Assembly: GCA_010094045.1 (NCBI GenBank)
Contig: ML986795.1
Span: forward strand, 6,672-55,515
Origin: Lojkania enalia
Taxonomy: Eukaryota > Ascomycota > Dothideomycetes > Pleosporales
DNA: 48,844 nt
Reading direction: 5' to 3'
Shown here in pieces: positions 32,349 to 42,898 of this stretch (the first letter of the stretch is position 1; each line of letters opens with the position of its first letter). Made by a program: the position numbers and the translations under genes. The notes under the pieces were generated by a model. The model made no database searches and was not told the DNA's origin. It saw only the letters and a program-made list of their open reading frames with translations.

Positions 32349-33560
32349 TCATCCAGCGGCAGTTCCGCCACTAGCCCTATTCTTCTTCCTTCCGCCCTTC
32401 CCGAGAGGATCCCCGTCTTCCCTCTTCCTCTTCGCCGGTCGACTACTCCCACCTTTCGGCCTATACGCGCCGTCATCCTCTGTTTTGCCTCTTCTGCCCT
32501 TGCCTGTCCCGGTTTCCGGAATGAATCCCATTTCCTCGTCCATTTCCGGATCAGTCTTAGGGCCGGGCGTATTTGCTGATACAGCCGAAGCGCGCTTGCC
32601 GCCACGACCAGACGCGTTCCCGGGCCGTGCTGAAGACTTCTCTGACATATTTTCGTGATGCTGTTCTTTGTCTTGTAAGAAAACCTGAGGTTGGTGTTTC
32701 CGAAGCCAATTGTATACGCTATCCGGATTTCGATACGTAAGCTCCTTCTCATTGGGAATGACATGTGAAGTAGTTATGCGGAGAGGACGGCCGTCATGTG
32801 CATTAGGATCGTAGACAGTTGGATCTGCCAGGGCCGCGTCGGTTGCGAGCAGATATTCCTCTTCATGTGCAGGCGACATGTATCCGGGAGCATGCTCGCC
32901 CAGCAATAGCCCATCCGGCGCCGGATCTGGGATTTCAGTTGTATGGGGTACTCTTGTCTCAAGACTGACGAGCTGCCGTCTCGTTGCGAGTGGTTGAGCA
33001 TTTTGGAGCTGCTCTGACTTGCGCCCAAATTCCTCAGGCGAGATGATCCCATTGACCATGTCTATCCTCAGCGCCTGTATTGACCGCTGGACGGCCTCAG
33101 GTTCAGGGTCTACTTCGAGTGATGGCGCGGTAGCGTCAATCTCCGAGGGCTTGCGTAGGTCGAACCGGCGGTTTGGAGGGAGGCGCGTAGTTTCATTCAG
33201 GTCGAGAAGCACCTCTAGAATTTGGCTGTGCACTTCGATTAGCCGGTAACTAAACGGGGCCTCAGGGATGGGGTACGCACTCATTCTGTTCCTGCAGCCG
33301 CCGTGCCAGCGCTATCGCGCGGAACTCGTCCTTGATGAGCGTGTTGCTCGCGCCCATCGTCTCTTCGAATTTGGCCCGCATTTTGCGATACTTGCGCCTG
33401 CTGCAGTCAGTAATTGGCACCATAGCAATGCTATTCAGTTGGTGCGTCTTTACCTCCATGATCGTTTCACTGGGGCCGGCTGCGCGCCGTCTGGGGCATC
33501 TTGCGGGTGCGCGGGGACGTTGGGCTGGGCGTCCAGCGGGGGTTCAGAGTCGGGCGCCAT
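32349..33560 (-). CDS. IEC3: INO80 chromatin-remodelling complex subunit Iec3
   Basis: Three minus-strand exons: 33454-33560, 33281-33397 and 32349-33225 (introns 56 and 55 bp); 366 aa. Exon 1 encodes a Pro-rich start ending '...PVKRSWR'; exon 2 gives 'RKYRKMRAKFEETMGASNTLIKDEFRAIALARRLQEQND'; exon 3 continues 'QILEVLLDLNETTRLPPNRRFDL'. This is the signature helical domain of Iec3, an Ino80-complex subunit first described in fission yeast. The acceptor GTGCACAG was chosen because it restores 'QNDQILEVLLDLN'. The C-terminus is disordered with basic patches ('PAKRKREDG', 'KGGRKKNR') fitting a nuclear protein. First-intron acceptor may lie 3 nt earlier. Confidence 0.8.
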
Positions 33561-34218
33561 GGTGATGGCGATGGGAAGGGGGGGAATGGAATGCGATGTA
33601 GATAGAGTGGAGTTGTAGGAGAAGGCGCCACGTTAGGGGGTGAGCGCGAACGAGGTGCGGTGCCGTGAGGCTCGGTCGGTGGTCCGCTGCTATACGAAAG
33701 TCCGTGCGCGGTCCCATTGTGAATTCAGGTCGAAAAGCGAATAGTTGACGTTGCAGCTGGCCGCAACGCAACGCAGTCACCTGCCCTCCGCTGCCCCCTT
33801 CCCAAGTGCTCCGCCAAAGGGGTCCTCGCGCTCTCTCCTCCAGCGGCCTGCTCTGCCTGTCCTATTACATACGCTCCATTGCCGGTTATCTCCAGCTCCC
33901 AATATCCCTTGCCATTCGTTCACCCTCGCCGAAGCTCGGACAAGCCGGCTGGAAGTGTTGCGTACACACCTGCAGTAAGACCATTCCCGCCATCCGCGCA
34001 GTTCCCAGGTGTTGGACCTCACTAATCCTGTTCCCGCTTGTAGAAGTCTGACTACACGCCCAATCACCCGTATCATTGCCCATCCCCCGTTGTTCCAGGC
34101 CTTGCCCTCGACTTCCCCAAACACCGCCAAACTGTCATCCATACTCCTCAACCGTACTGTTCGCCCCAGCTTTGCCGGCGACCCAAGATCCCGTCAATTG
34201 CATACATCTTCTATCAAC
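33561..34218. promoter_or_regulatory. Divergent intergenic region, IEC3 / ORM
   Basis: 658 bp between start codons. An open frame runs in frame into ORM from 34009, but it lacks family similarity and is better read as 5' leader. No motif assigned. Confidence 0.4.
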
Positions 34219-34860
34219 ATGCCCTTTGATGATAAGGAGGCCAGGAGGAGACGGTCTAGTAGCCTCGTTTACACCGAGCCGCCAGAGTCCTTGGAGCAGC
34301 TCAGCGACCAGTCTGCCCTACCGAATCTAAACGCACAATGGGTAAACGCGAAGGGTGAGTGCATCTCGAGTGAATCATGGGCGGTGCAGATATCAGCAAC
34401 ACCATACGGCCGCTGGTACGGCGCTCTCTTTGGATAACTTGCTAACAAATGCTAAGGCGCCTGGGTAATCCATTTCGTCCTTATCGTCCTCGCCAAGATA
34501 TTGTTTGATATTATTCCCGGAGTCTCACAGGAGACGTCCTGGACCCTGACCAATATCTCGTACATGTTTGGATCGTACCTTATGTTCCACTACGTGCGCG
34601 GTGTTCCGTTCGACTTCAATGCTGGAGCCTACGACAACCTAAACATGTGGGAGCAGATCGATAATGGGGACCAATACACACCCGCGAAAAAGTTCTTGCT
34701 CTCTGTACCAATTGCACTCTTCCTCATCAGTACGCATTATACGCATTATGACCTGACTTATTTCATCATTAATACGATGGCCACTATTGCAGTCATCATC
34801 CCCAAGCTTCCGGCCGTAAGTCCTAGTCCGACACAAGCAGGCCCGAAAGACAAGAGCTGA
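34219..34860 (+). CDS. ORM1: ORM/ORMDL sphingolipid regulator
   Basis: Exons 34219-34354 and 34457-34860 (102-bp intron, GTGAGT...GCTAAG); 179 aa. The N-terminus contains 'RRRRSSSL', matching the Ser cluster phosphorylated by Ypk1-type kinases in yeast Orm1/2. The core is near-canonical: 'LPNLNAQWVNAKGAWVIHFVLIVLAKILFDIIPGVSQETSWTLTN', 'SYLMFHYVRGVPFDFNAGAYDNLNMWEQID', 'KKFLLSVPIALFLISTHYTHYD'. Orm proteins sit in the ER membrane with serine palmitoyltransferase and inhibit it until phosphorylated. The intron falls within the highly conserved 'NAKG|AW', confirming the join. Confidence 0.92.
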
Positions 34861-35519
34861 TCTTAGACGCAGTTCCATAGGATACGCATCGGTATCTTTT
34901 CCGGTCCTCCAGATGATTCCTAAATGGTGTTTTTTTTTCTTATTCTAGATATTGGGGTGTACTTCTTGCATGTATTGTATTATACCAGTCGCGCCGTCAA
35001 GGCAAGAAATCGAGCTGCATAGGGTGAGTCGAGGCGTTTACGGGTATATCCAAGGAGAAAAGGTTGCTTCACAGCGTGTAATGCAAAATCACACATCGTT
35101 CCCACGAAATCACGTGTCTTTCGTCGTGACGATCCTAGGGTAAAGCCGCCTGCAGGATTTAGGGCGCCAAAGCTAATAACATGCAGAGTCAATATGTAAT
35201 GTTTAATATTACGTAGGAATTCCTATGTCCCGCTCCTTGGATATCGTATCATCGCCCCAGGCAGAGTCTTCAATTCCTTTGGAAGGATCGCACTAGGAAG
35301 CTTGAACAGACGCCGGGCCTAGCGCGACTTCTTATTACTAGCGTCATCCCCAGTGATTCTTTGTATCGTCATCAACCACTACCGAATGACTATTTTTGCT
35401 TTCCTTTTCTCTTCTCTAGTACCTTATCTTTTCTATCACAAAACGTTATTGAGGCCACTAGTCATTCTATTTCTACATAGCGCGCGTTGTTTGCTCTTAA
35501 TCCAAACATCGCTAAAGAT
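34861..35519. other. Intergenic region ORM to antiporter pseudogene
   Basis: 659 bp with ORM 3' flank; a T-rich tract at about 34930. No supported gene. Confidence 0.4.
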
Positions 35520-36954
35520 ATGGTGTGGTCACAATTAGAAGCAACGCCTACTCATGTAACCTATCTCACATTTACCTTCTTTCTCATCCTATACGCCCTT
35601 TTCTCCCTATTGATCCGTAATCGTCTGCATCTTTTAGAGCCACCTTTAGCGACCATATTCGGCATCATCGTCGGGCCACGCGGTCTCCGGATTCTAACGC
35701 CGTACAAATGGGGCTTCTCAGATAATATCGTGCAAGAGTTTACGAGGATCATTGTGGGCGTCCAATGCTTTGCCATTGGCCTAGAACTGCCTGAGCATTA
35801 TTTCACAAGAGCCGGGTCGAGCATTGGTATGCTTCTCGGCCCAGTCATGATGTTCGGATGGGTCGTTTGCGCCGTTTTCATAGGCTTGCTCTTCAAAACG
35901 GATATATCTTTCGCGCTCGTCATATCAGCATGCCTCACGCCTACAGATCCTGTTCTTGCCGCGTCCGTACTCAGCAACACGCAATTTAGTTCGAGGATTC
36001 CATTGCGCACCCGCGAACTTCTATCTGCGGAAAGCGGATGTAACGACGGCGTTTCATTTCCGTTCTTATACCTCGGGTTAAGCATCCTAACTCGGTCTGC
36101 TGTTGGCGGAATATTCAAGAAATGGTTTCTAGTTACTATCTTCTACCAGTGTACGTTGGGCACCCTCCTTGGACTGGTCATCGGCCATACGTTCAATCGC
36201 ATTTTCAAATTCAGTCTCAAAAGAGATATGATAGGGCGAGCGTCGTATCCAGCATTCTACCTCTTGGTCGCCATTTTCCTCGGTCGGCTTGGCTTAGATA
36301 CTAGGTGTAGACGATTTCCTAGTCGCATTTTGCGATAGTCTAGGGTTCTCCTATAATGGCAATAGCCCGTTTGCGGATTCGAAGACCAAATTGCCCGTCA
36401 TCATTGACCTCATGCTCAACTCCACCCTCTTCATCTTCTTCGGCACAATGATACTTTGGAAAAGCTTTGATCGACTTGACACTATCACGCCTCTAAGACT
36501 TGTTGGGGCGCTGGTACTCATCTTGCTATTTAGAAGAATCCCGATCGTGTTTCCAGCGCATAAACTACGCCTTATTCCTGAAATCAAGAGCACGAGGGAG
36601 GCCCTTTTCTGTGGCCACTTCGGCCCGATGGGCGTTGGAGCGCTGTTCCTCGCCATTGAAGCCCGTGCTGAGCTGGAAACTGGGACGAATATCCCGTCGC
36701 CGCATCCACCAGATCATTTACCTAATGAGTAGCAGAGAACCGTTACCCTCGTATAGCCTATAATTTGCTTTGTAGTGTTTGGAAGTACAATGGTGCATGG
36801 CTTGAGTACTTTGGGCATCAGCATCGGAGTATATTTATCAAGACCTCAGGGCGAAAGGACACCTTTGATTGGGGCGGAGAGAGAAGGCTTGCATGGGATG
36901 GTTTTCCATGACGAGGAACAGCCGCAAGAAGATGGGAGTGGAGGCCATGTTTAG
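35520..36954 (+). pseudogene. Broken plasma-membrane Na+/H+ antiporter (CPA1, NHA1/sod2 type)
   Basis: The frame from 35520 encodes the N-terminal membrane half of a fungal Nha1/Sod2-type exchanger: 'LEPPLATIFGIIVGPRGLRIL', 'IVGVQCFAIGLELPEHY', 'ACLTPTDPVLAASVLS' and 'LLSAESGCNDGVSFPFLYLG', which includes the ion-binding Asn-Asp pair. At about 36303 the frame shifts: 'GRLGLDT' is followed in another frame by 'GVDDFLVAFCDSLGFSYNGN'. That frame continues through 'MLNSTLFIFFGTMILW' and 'FCGHFGPMGVGALFLAIEA' to an amber at 36730-36732, then a second TAG 24 nt later, before 'PIICFVVFGSTMVHGLS' and a stop at 36952. The two internal stops are where Gln and Trp fit, i.e. CAG-to-TAG and TGG-to-TAG. 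Remaining sequence is well conserved, so decay is recent. Confidence 0.82.
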
Positions 36955-37206
36955 AGAATTCTTGGATACATGGACAGGAGTGTTGGATAGTTTTGTGTTG
37001 TTATTTTTACAGGAACGGATACATATTCTTATCAACTATGCAAGGCGATCTCGCCTTACTATGCCCAGTCACTTAGCCAATATGCTACACATGATACAGT
37101 GTACGTACCCCTAGCATCTATCCTAACAGCCCCCCGCCGCAACAGCTAGTAATGTTAAATGGAGTGAAATATCAAGCACTTTCTATAAGCACGGCCCCCT
37201 CACTTC

Positions 37207-38420
37207 TCACCTAAGGTATTTTCCCCTTGATCCACCAGCCGATATTGGGACAGCCTCAGGAGCTGACGGCGTAAATGGTAAACTCCTCTCAATAACCTTC
37301 TGCCCATCAACCAAACTTCCGTTCTGCGTCCTCTCCTCTTCCGCCTTCAATAGCTTTACCCTTTTTTCCTCGAGATACTTCTTCCGCTCCGCCGTCAGGA
37401 TCCACTCCTTTGGAAATTCGTGCCTAATTTTCCGCTTATAGTGTCTAAAATCAAAGGGCACATCCTCAAACGAATCGCTCTCGTCCTTGGCCTCCTCAAT
37501 CAATTCCTTGATTGTTTCGCCCAAGAAGCGTTTGTTCTGGGGGAGAGTGTCGTAAATTTCACAGGAGAGTTTTACTACATCGAGAGAGGGGTTGTAGCGA
37601 GGTCCAGCGAGTTTTATGAGTTTGTTCTTTTGAAGGTGAGTTAGGGAGAGATCAGAGGGAGAGAACTGAACGACGACCTTGTTTGCAGCGGGATGTGATT
37701 CGCCGAGGTAGGACGTATAGCGGAAGCGGAAGGGTGTTGTTTTTGTGGGAAGCTCAAAGGGGCGAGCGAATTCTAAATATCTGTATCAGCACGCAACATT
37801 GGATCATATCAATGCCGGAACGTACGACTTAGTAGAGGCAGCTCCCAGGCTGCTAACCTAGCATACTCCCTCAATTCCCTATGCCGCTCCAACTCTCCAT
37901 GACCCGCGCTTGTCAAATCGTCTCCATAGAAGTCCTCATCCGGCCCCAGCTCTTCCTCACCCTCACCCCAGAAGCCGATCTTGCCTATAGGCTCCTCGAT
38001 TTCCGAGGCGTTTTCCGGAATAGGCGCAAACTCATCACCGTACGTTGTCCCCAATAAGCCCTTACGCATCGCATCACGTGTAGTGTCAGGGTCATTATAA
38101 TCGAGGTCTTCAGAGAGTTGTTTCAGTGCATCTTCCATTGCTGCCTCTTGTCTTTCCTGTTTCTCGGTTTCAGACAGTGGTCGATCTGGTTTCTCATACC
38201 ACTCGATTTTCCGTCGCGGGTTGAGCCCGTTATTTGCGACCGGCTGTTTGGCCGATATCGTCTCTCCTGTCAGGGGATTGGATTCTTCTGCATAGCATTG
38301 AGTCGTCGAGGACAATGATCGTTGCCATTGGACCGTGGGTCTCACTTTGACAGGATGAACGGGTAAGCGCGGAGGGCATCTACCTGAATAGACCAGCAAT
38401 CGCCGTGATATGGACGCCAT
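37207..38420 (-). CDS. RSM24: Mitochondrial small-subunit ribosomal protein mS35 (Rsm24)
   Basis: Minus-strand exons 37829-38420 and 37207-37772 (56-bp intron, GTCGTA...TTTAG); 385 aa. The start 'MASISRRLLVYSGRCPPRLP' is a mitochondrial presequence. An acidic middle leads to 'REYARLAAWELPLL', joined over the intron to 'KFARPFELPTKTTPFRFRYTSYLGESHPAANKVVVQFS', then 'KLIKLAGPRYNPSLDVVKLSCE' and 'FEDVPFDFRHYKRKIRHEFPKEW'. This is the mS35/MRP-S28 domain of fungal 37S protein Rsm24. It shares a 180-bp divergent promoter with ALG13. The donor GTCGTA is weaker than its neighbours, but the junction is well supported by the flanking domain. Confidence 0.88.
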
Positions 38421-38600
38421 TGGTGATGATGAAGTGTCGAGGCTCGCGCAACATTTTCAGGAAAAGCGGATTTTCTTGGCATCGAGGAAGAACAGTGCGG
38501 CCGACCACCGAGCTAATACGAGGCGACTACAGTTCCGCAACCTGCACCAAATACATAAGTCATTCATCACTCAATCCACATTGCCCTTATCTTCCCCAGC
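38421..38600. promoter_or_regulatory. Bidirectional promoter, RSM24 / ALG13
   Basis: 180 bp between two divergent start codons; no specific motif assigned. Confidence 0.4.
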
Positions 38601-39321
38601 ATGGCTAAGACATTTATGTGGTCACCAAGCCCGAACATGAAAGTGTGCTTTGTCACTACAGGAGCTACAGCACCGTTTACCGCTTTAATCGAATCTGTTC
38701 TGAAGCCGTCGTCAATCGACGCCTTCAAAGATGCAGGGTATACGCATTTGCTGATTCAGTATGGTACTGCCAAGAATGTTTTTGACAGTAGTATGGGCTC
38801 TGTTCGAAGCCAACTACAGCCGGAAGCTGGGAAAGAAGGTCTAATTGTTGGTGGATTCGACTTCAACCCAGACGGCCTCAAGACTCAGTTCAAGTTGGTT
38901 GGCGATTCTAAAGGTGTAGTTATATCCCACGCTGGTGCGTAATCCACTGCAAATACAATGCCCATCGAGCAGGATTAATAGATGGAAAAGGCTCGGGCTC
39001 CATTTTGGAAGCGCTTCGATATCAACTCCCCTTGATCGTGGTCCCTAACACAGCACTGCTCAACAATCACCAAGAAGAGCTTGCGGTGGCTATGGAGAAG
39101 TCAAAATACCTTCTCAAAGGAGATATTCAGTGAGTTCTTGGGGATTTCTAGTTGCTGGGTATCTAAACACTTTTAATTGTAGGCAATTAGCACCGGCTAT
39201 TCGCAAATCCGAAGAATTCAGAAATAAGATGGGGCAGTTTCCCCCTATCACTAGCGGGAGACATAGGGAAACTAAGAGCTTCGGTGCTATCATGGACGAA
39301 ACACTAGGTTTCCTGGAGTGA
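38601..39321 (+). CDS. ALG13: ALG13, catalytic subunit of the UDP-GlcNAc transferase
   Basis: Three exons, 38601-38934, 38982-39129 and 39183-39321 (introns 47 and 53 bp); 206 aa. 'MKVCFVTTGATAPFTALIESVL' is the Rossmann start typical of Alg13; further on 'YTHLLIQYGTAKNVF', 'GVVISHA' joined to 'GKGSGSILEALRYQLPLIVVPNTALLNNHQEELA', the donor-binding region shared with MurG-like GT28 enzymes. With Alg14 it adds the second GlcNAc to dolichol-PP-GlcNAc on the cytosolic face of the ER. The first ATG lies 12 codons before the MKVCFV start; either could be used. The junction after SHA gives Asp where Gly or Ala is usual. Confidence 0.88.
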
Positions 39322-40892
39322 AAAAGGTGCACAGAACGGCTGCAGTTCTATGATTACTAAGGTCTTGCGCGACTTTTGCGCATCCATCTCACGCGGACAA
39401 CTACCGAGACTGCTCACGTCTATTCCGATGTTCTCCTATGTTCAAACAGAGCCTTTGAAAGCTACATTACTGATCTTATCCTTTCTAGAGACGAAAGGTA
39501 GGTAGGCGGTCGGAAATGCTTACAACCTCGCTAGGGAACCCCGAGATCCCATGGGATCTCGGGGATATGCCCCCATATAGCGGAAATGGCCGAGGTAAAT
39601 GAAGATTCGAGAAGAGAAACAGAAGACAGAAACAGCTCGGGCGCTCATTGTGTTCATTCCGTCTCTTTGCACTAGTTTTCTCACTATAGGGTTGCAGGTT
39701 ACAACACCCAATGTGCAGGCATTGTGTATCTCCAGCATAGAGGCCGTTGAAAGGCCTATGAAGAGCTTATTAAGTAACCGATGGTTTAGATGCAAATTGC
39801 GAGTGATGCAATTGCGGCTGTTCCTACTGGCCACGCTCGACAACCATCCCGGTTTGTTATGATACATCGACACTCTGCTCAACCTCCAACCCCCCTCTTC
39901 GGCAGTCATTAGCGGGAGTCAGCAACCCTTCATCACCGTCAGAACTACGACATGTCAGAACGCTGCACATATTGTCTCTATTTGTCCACCCAAGCTGTGA
40001 GTTTCTCCGATTCGAACGAGTGAACAGCGATTTCATTCGTACAGAGTCTACTCTTCTCCCTAATGCGTATCTTCCCATGACATGTACCGCGCAATCCTGC
40101 CTTCCGAATAGGCTCTGCGCATTACTCTCTGCAACCACGATATTGATCGGTCCATGCTATGTATCCACAATGCCCTTCAATTAGATCTAGTCCTAGGAAA
40201 TGTTTGGGTAACATGGCGTACGCATCACTCCAAGCACCGAGCTAGTAGCGACAAGGAGAGGGCTCGATGAAGTTTTGTAAATTCAGAGAAATTTTCGGGT
40301 TAAAAAAAAAAAAAAAATACCGTAGAATATCCATCAAAATGGCCTTGCATACATCAAAAATACATATTGTTTCTCCAGCATTCAACATATTTGAAAATTT
40401 TGTTCTACCAATATGAAACTAGATCAGCCTTTACTCCGCTGCATAATAGCCGTCTTGGGAGTTCCTGCTCCTAAAGCAACAGGGCCTTAGTATAAACCTT
40501 CCGCTGTCATTCCAGACCCTCTAGGACCGCTTGGAACTTCAGGATTGCTTAGAGGATCGGGATCGTTAGGTTTTACCCTTGCAACGCAGATCCGACCGAG
40601 CCTTCTACAGTCATTACCCCCAGATGAGTTTGAGCTTGGCCCAGGATAGTCAGAGGATCCAGCTTTCAGTTTCCACGACCCCACGAAGGTGAAGAATCCT
40701 CAACTAATAGGCGGGGGAATGACCGGTCCGACAGACCCCGATCCAAGGCAGGGATTCCTTAGCCCGCTTAGGCCATTGCAGTTTGCTGACATGTCTTGAA
40801 GGACTGAAGCATATGTTGCCTCAACAGCGACTTATTTATTCCACCTCCTACAGATGCTTGAGATGTTGACAATGCTATGTGGCCTTTCGGGG
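39322..40892. other. 1.6-kb region without a supported gene
   Basis: Only short unconvincing ORFs. It contains a perfect 26-bp palindrome at 39539-39564 and an A15-16 tract near 40302-40318. The 3' part may include decayed N-terminal sequence of the following bicupin pseudogene, but I could not align it. Confidence 0.4.
39539..39564. repeat. Perfect 26-bp palindrome
   Basis: The sequence CCCCGAGATCCCA is followed directly by its own reverse complement with no spacer. It could fold into a GC-rich hairpin. Its role is unknown. Confidence 0.85.
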
Positions 40893-42007
40893 CCTCCCGT
40901 AATCGGCATGGCCTGGCTAGAGCCGGCCGGGCTAGACAGCAAAACGTTTGCCAGCTTCCGATTGCAAAGGCTATGGGCTGGAGTTGACGTGAGACTTGAG
41001 CCACATGCATATCGCGAGCTCCACTGGTATGTAAGATAGGAATATGCATGATATAGTTCCCTAGTCTCTTTTATTAGAGACACTTGCTAACTGTATATCC
41101 CCAACTCTAGATACAAGGTGATTGGACGTTGATGCTGAACGGCAGTGTTCGCATTCAAGTAGTCAAAGAAGAAGGCTAGATCTTTGTTGACGATGTCACG
41201 TCGGGGAATGTCTGGTTCCCTCCTCCTGGCGTACCGCACTCAATCCAGGCTTTGAGAATGGTTGCGAGTTCCTATTAGTCTTCAATATGGCACGTCCAGC
41301 GAGGATAATACATTCCTTGTCTCGGAACTCCTCGAATGTAATCCTGAATTGGCGGTGGCCAAGAACTTCTGCCCTTCAACTGAAAATTTTAAGAATCTTC
41401 CCGATAGCCAGCTCAAGATCTTTCCAGGGACGCCTACCCCAGCCGATATTGAGCAGCAGAACGTTACAGGTCCTACTAGTGTCATTCGTAAAGAGTTCAC
41501 GTATATTTACCATTTCTCAAAACAAGAACCATATAGGGTCCCCGGCGGCGCCATCAAAGTAATCGACCTACAGACATTCCCAATCGTAAACACTTTCTCC
41601 GCAGCTCTTACCATAGCCTATCCTGGAGCGACGCGTGAGATGCACTGGCATACTACGAGTGATGAATGGATCTTGTTCAAGGCAGCGCTCGTCTTACTAT
41701 CTACCAAGCGCCGCCGTCTAGCCGCATTTGACTTTACAGCTAGCGATGTCGGATTCGTACCCGTCCCTAATGCGCACTATCTTAAAAACACTAGCGATTA
41801 ACCGCTTGTATCTTCGAGAGTGTTGCAGGCACCGCATTATAGCGACATTGGCGTCAATCAGTGGTTGGGATTGGTGCCAATACAGATTGTGAAGGATCAT
41901 TTGAATGTCGGCGATCAGTTTTTGGCCACGCTACCGAAGGTCGAGCCTTTTATTTTACCCAGAAATCCGAACTTGGAGACTCCAAACTTTACTAGAAATT
42001 CGTCGTG
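40893..42007 (+). pseudogene. Bicupin oxalate decarboxylase-like pseudogene
   Basis: Fragments in the correct order but in several frames. Near 40921-40985: 'RQQNVCQLPIAKAM', then in another frame 'AGVDVRLEPHAYRELHW' (first cupin). After a probable intron (about 41030-41110): 'DWTLMLNGSVRIQVVKEEG', an in-frame TAG at about 41178, 'VDDVTSGNVWFPPPGVPHSIQ', a shift, 'ENGCEFLLVFN', another shift to 'YGTSSEDNTFLVSELLECNPE', then an open frame 41262-41801 with 'PGGAIKVID', 'LTIAYPGATREMHWHTTSDEW' (second-cupin metal site) and 'FDFTASDVGFVPVPNAHYLKNTSD', a TAA, and 'PHYSDIGVNQWLGLVP'. Both cupins keep their metal-ligand regions, but at least three frameshifts and two stops disable it. Functional relatives degrade oxalate using manganese. 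Confidence 0.8.
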
Positions 42008-42898
42008 AGGGGAAGTTGGTGTTTCATGGCGAGTATCAAGAGATTGTCAGAAAGGGTTTACTAAGAGTCCGTTCAAAATCAGCGGATTTCACTATATTTT
42101 TTATCCCAGGTATGATACATAAAGCTTGGCAAAACGTTAATCAAAATCTAATTAGCTTAACGCATACTCTAGAGATCCGGGGAGCTGGTTTATAGTTAGC
42201 TCGTTAGCGACATTGTTTTCTCCACTCGTACCACGGCACGAGTTCCGAAAGCCCTCCAGATTTAGCAATGCCTAATCCCGATGAAGCTCCTTTGCGCAAC
42301 ACTTGCAACCGAGTAACCGAGCGTTCTCTGTCACTCCATCACCATACCTCATTCTCATGAGACCTGGGTGCACGTGTCCATACGATACGAATTACACACA
42401 CGGTCATCGCAGGGCGCTCTCGCTTGTGGCTTGAATCTAGCCGACACCTAAACCTACCTCTAACTAGCTTTGCCAAAAACAACAAAAACAAGCATGCTGC
42501 ACCTCAGCCCAGCTGCATCGGGAACTTGATAATCCAATCGCCGCGGTTATCTAACGCCTTCCAATTCCGCGATCGCTGAAAGAAGCTTCGCGAGATTTGC
42601 TGAACATTAGCACGGGGTACATTGAGAGACATGGGTTATTTGCCAGTGCGCGTGGCTACAGCTAGAGACTTTCAGTTGCCGCGAGGTACAAAGTCCTCGG
42701 GATCCCTCGCTGGGCTGGAAATAAGTTCCTGTCTTAACAGTATTGCGCTTTCCAGCGTACAAACAGTGCCTTGCATATGTGCGCTCGTTACTGACAGCAG
42801 TTGTTTCCCTCGCTGATTCCCCCTATCTGTCGCGCACATCTAAGACTCTACCTGCTCGCATGAATACTGTCTAATTGTAAATTACTCACTTCGCTGCA
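42008..42898. other. Intergenic region before the GH5 gene
   Basis: About 0.9 kb; short ORFs only. 3' remnants of the bicupin relic may reach about 42030. No gene recognised. Confidence 0.4.

Noticed and set aside
34009..34218. N-terminal extension of the ORM protein
   Set aside because: The open upstream frame lacks conserved sequence, and ORM proteins begin at the Ser/Arg-rich segment; more likely 5' leader.
36240..36320. Intron instead of frameshift in the antiporter gene
   Set aside because: Available GT...AG pairs would be 22-44 bp and would remove conserved membrane residues; two further in-frame stops downstream also argue for a pseudogene.
42622..42816. 64-codon ORF before the GH5 gene
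   Set aside because: No similarity to any family, no splice or promoter support.
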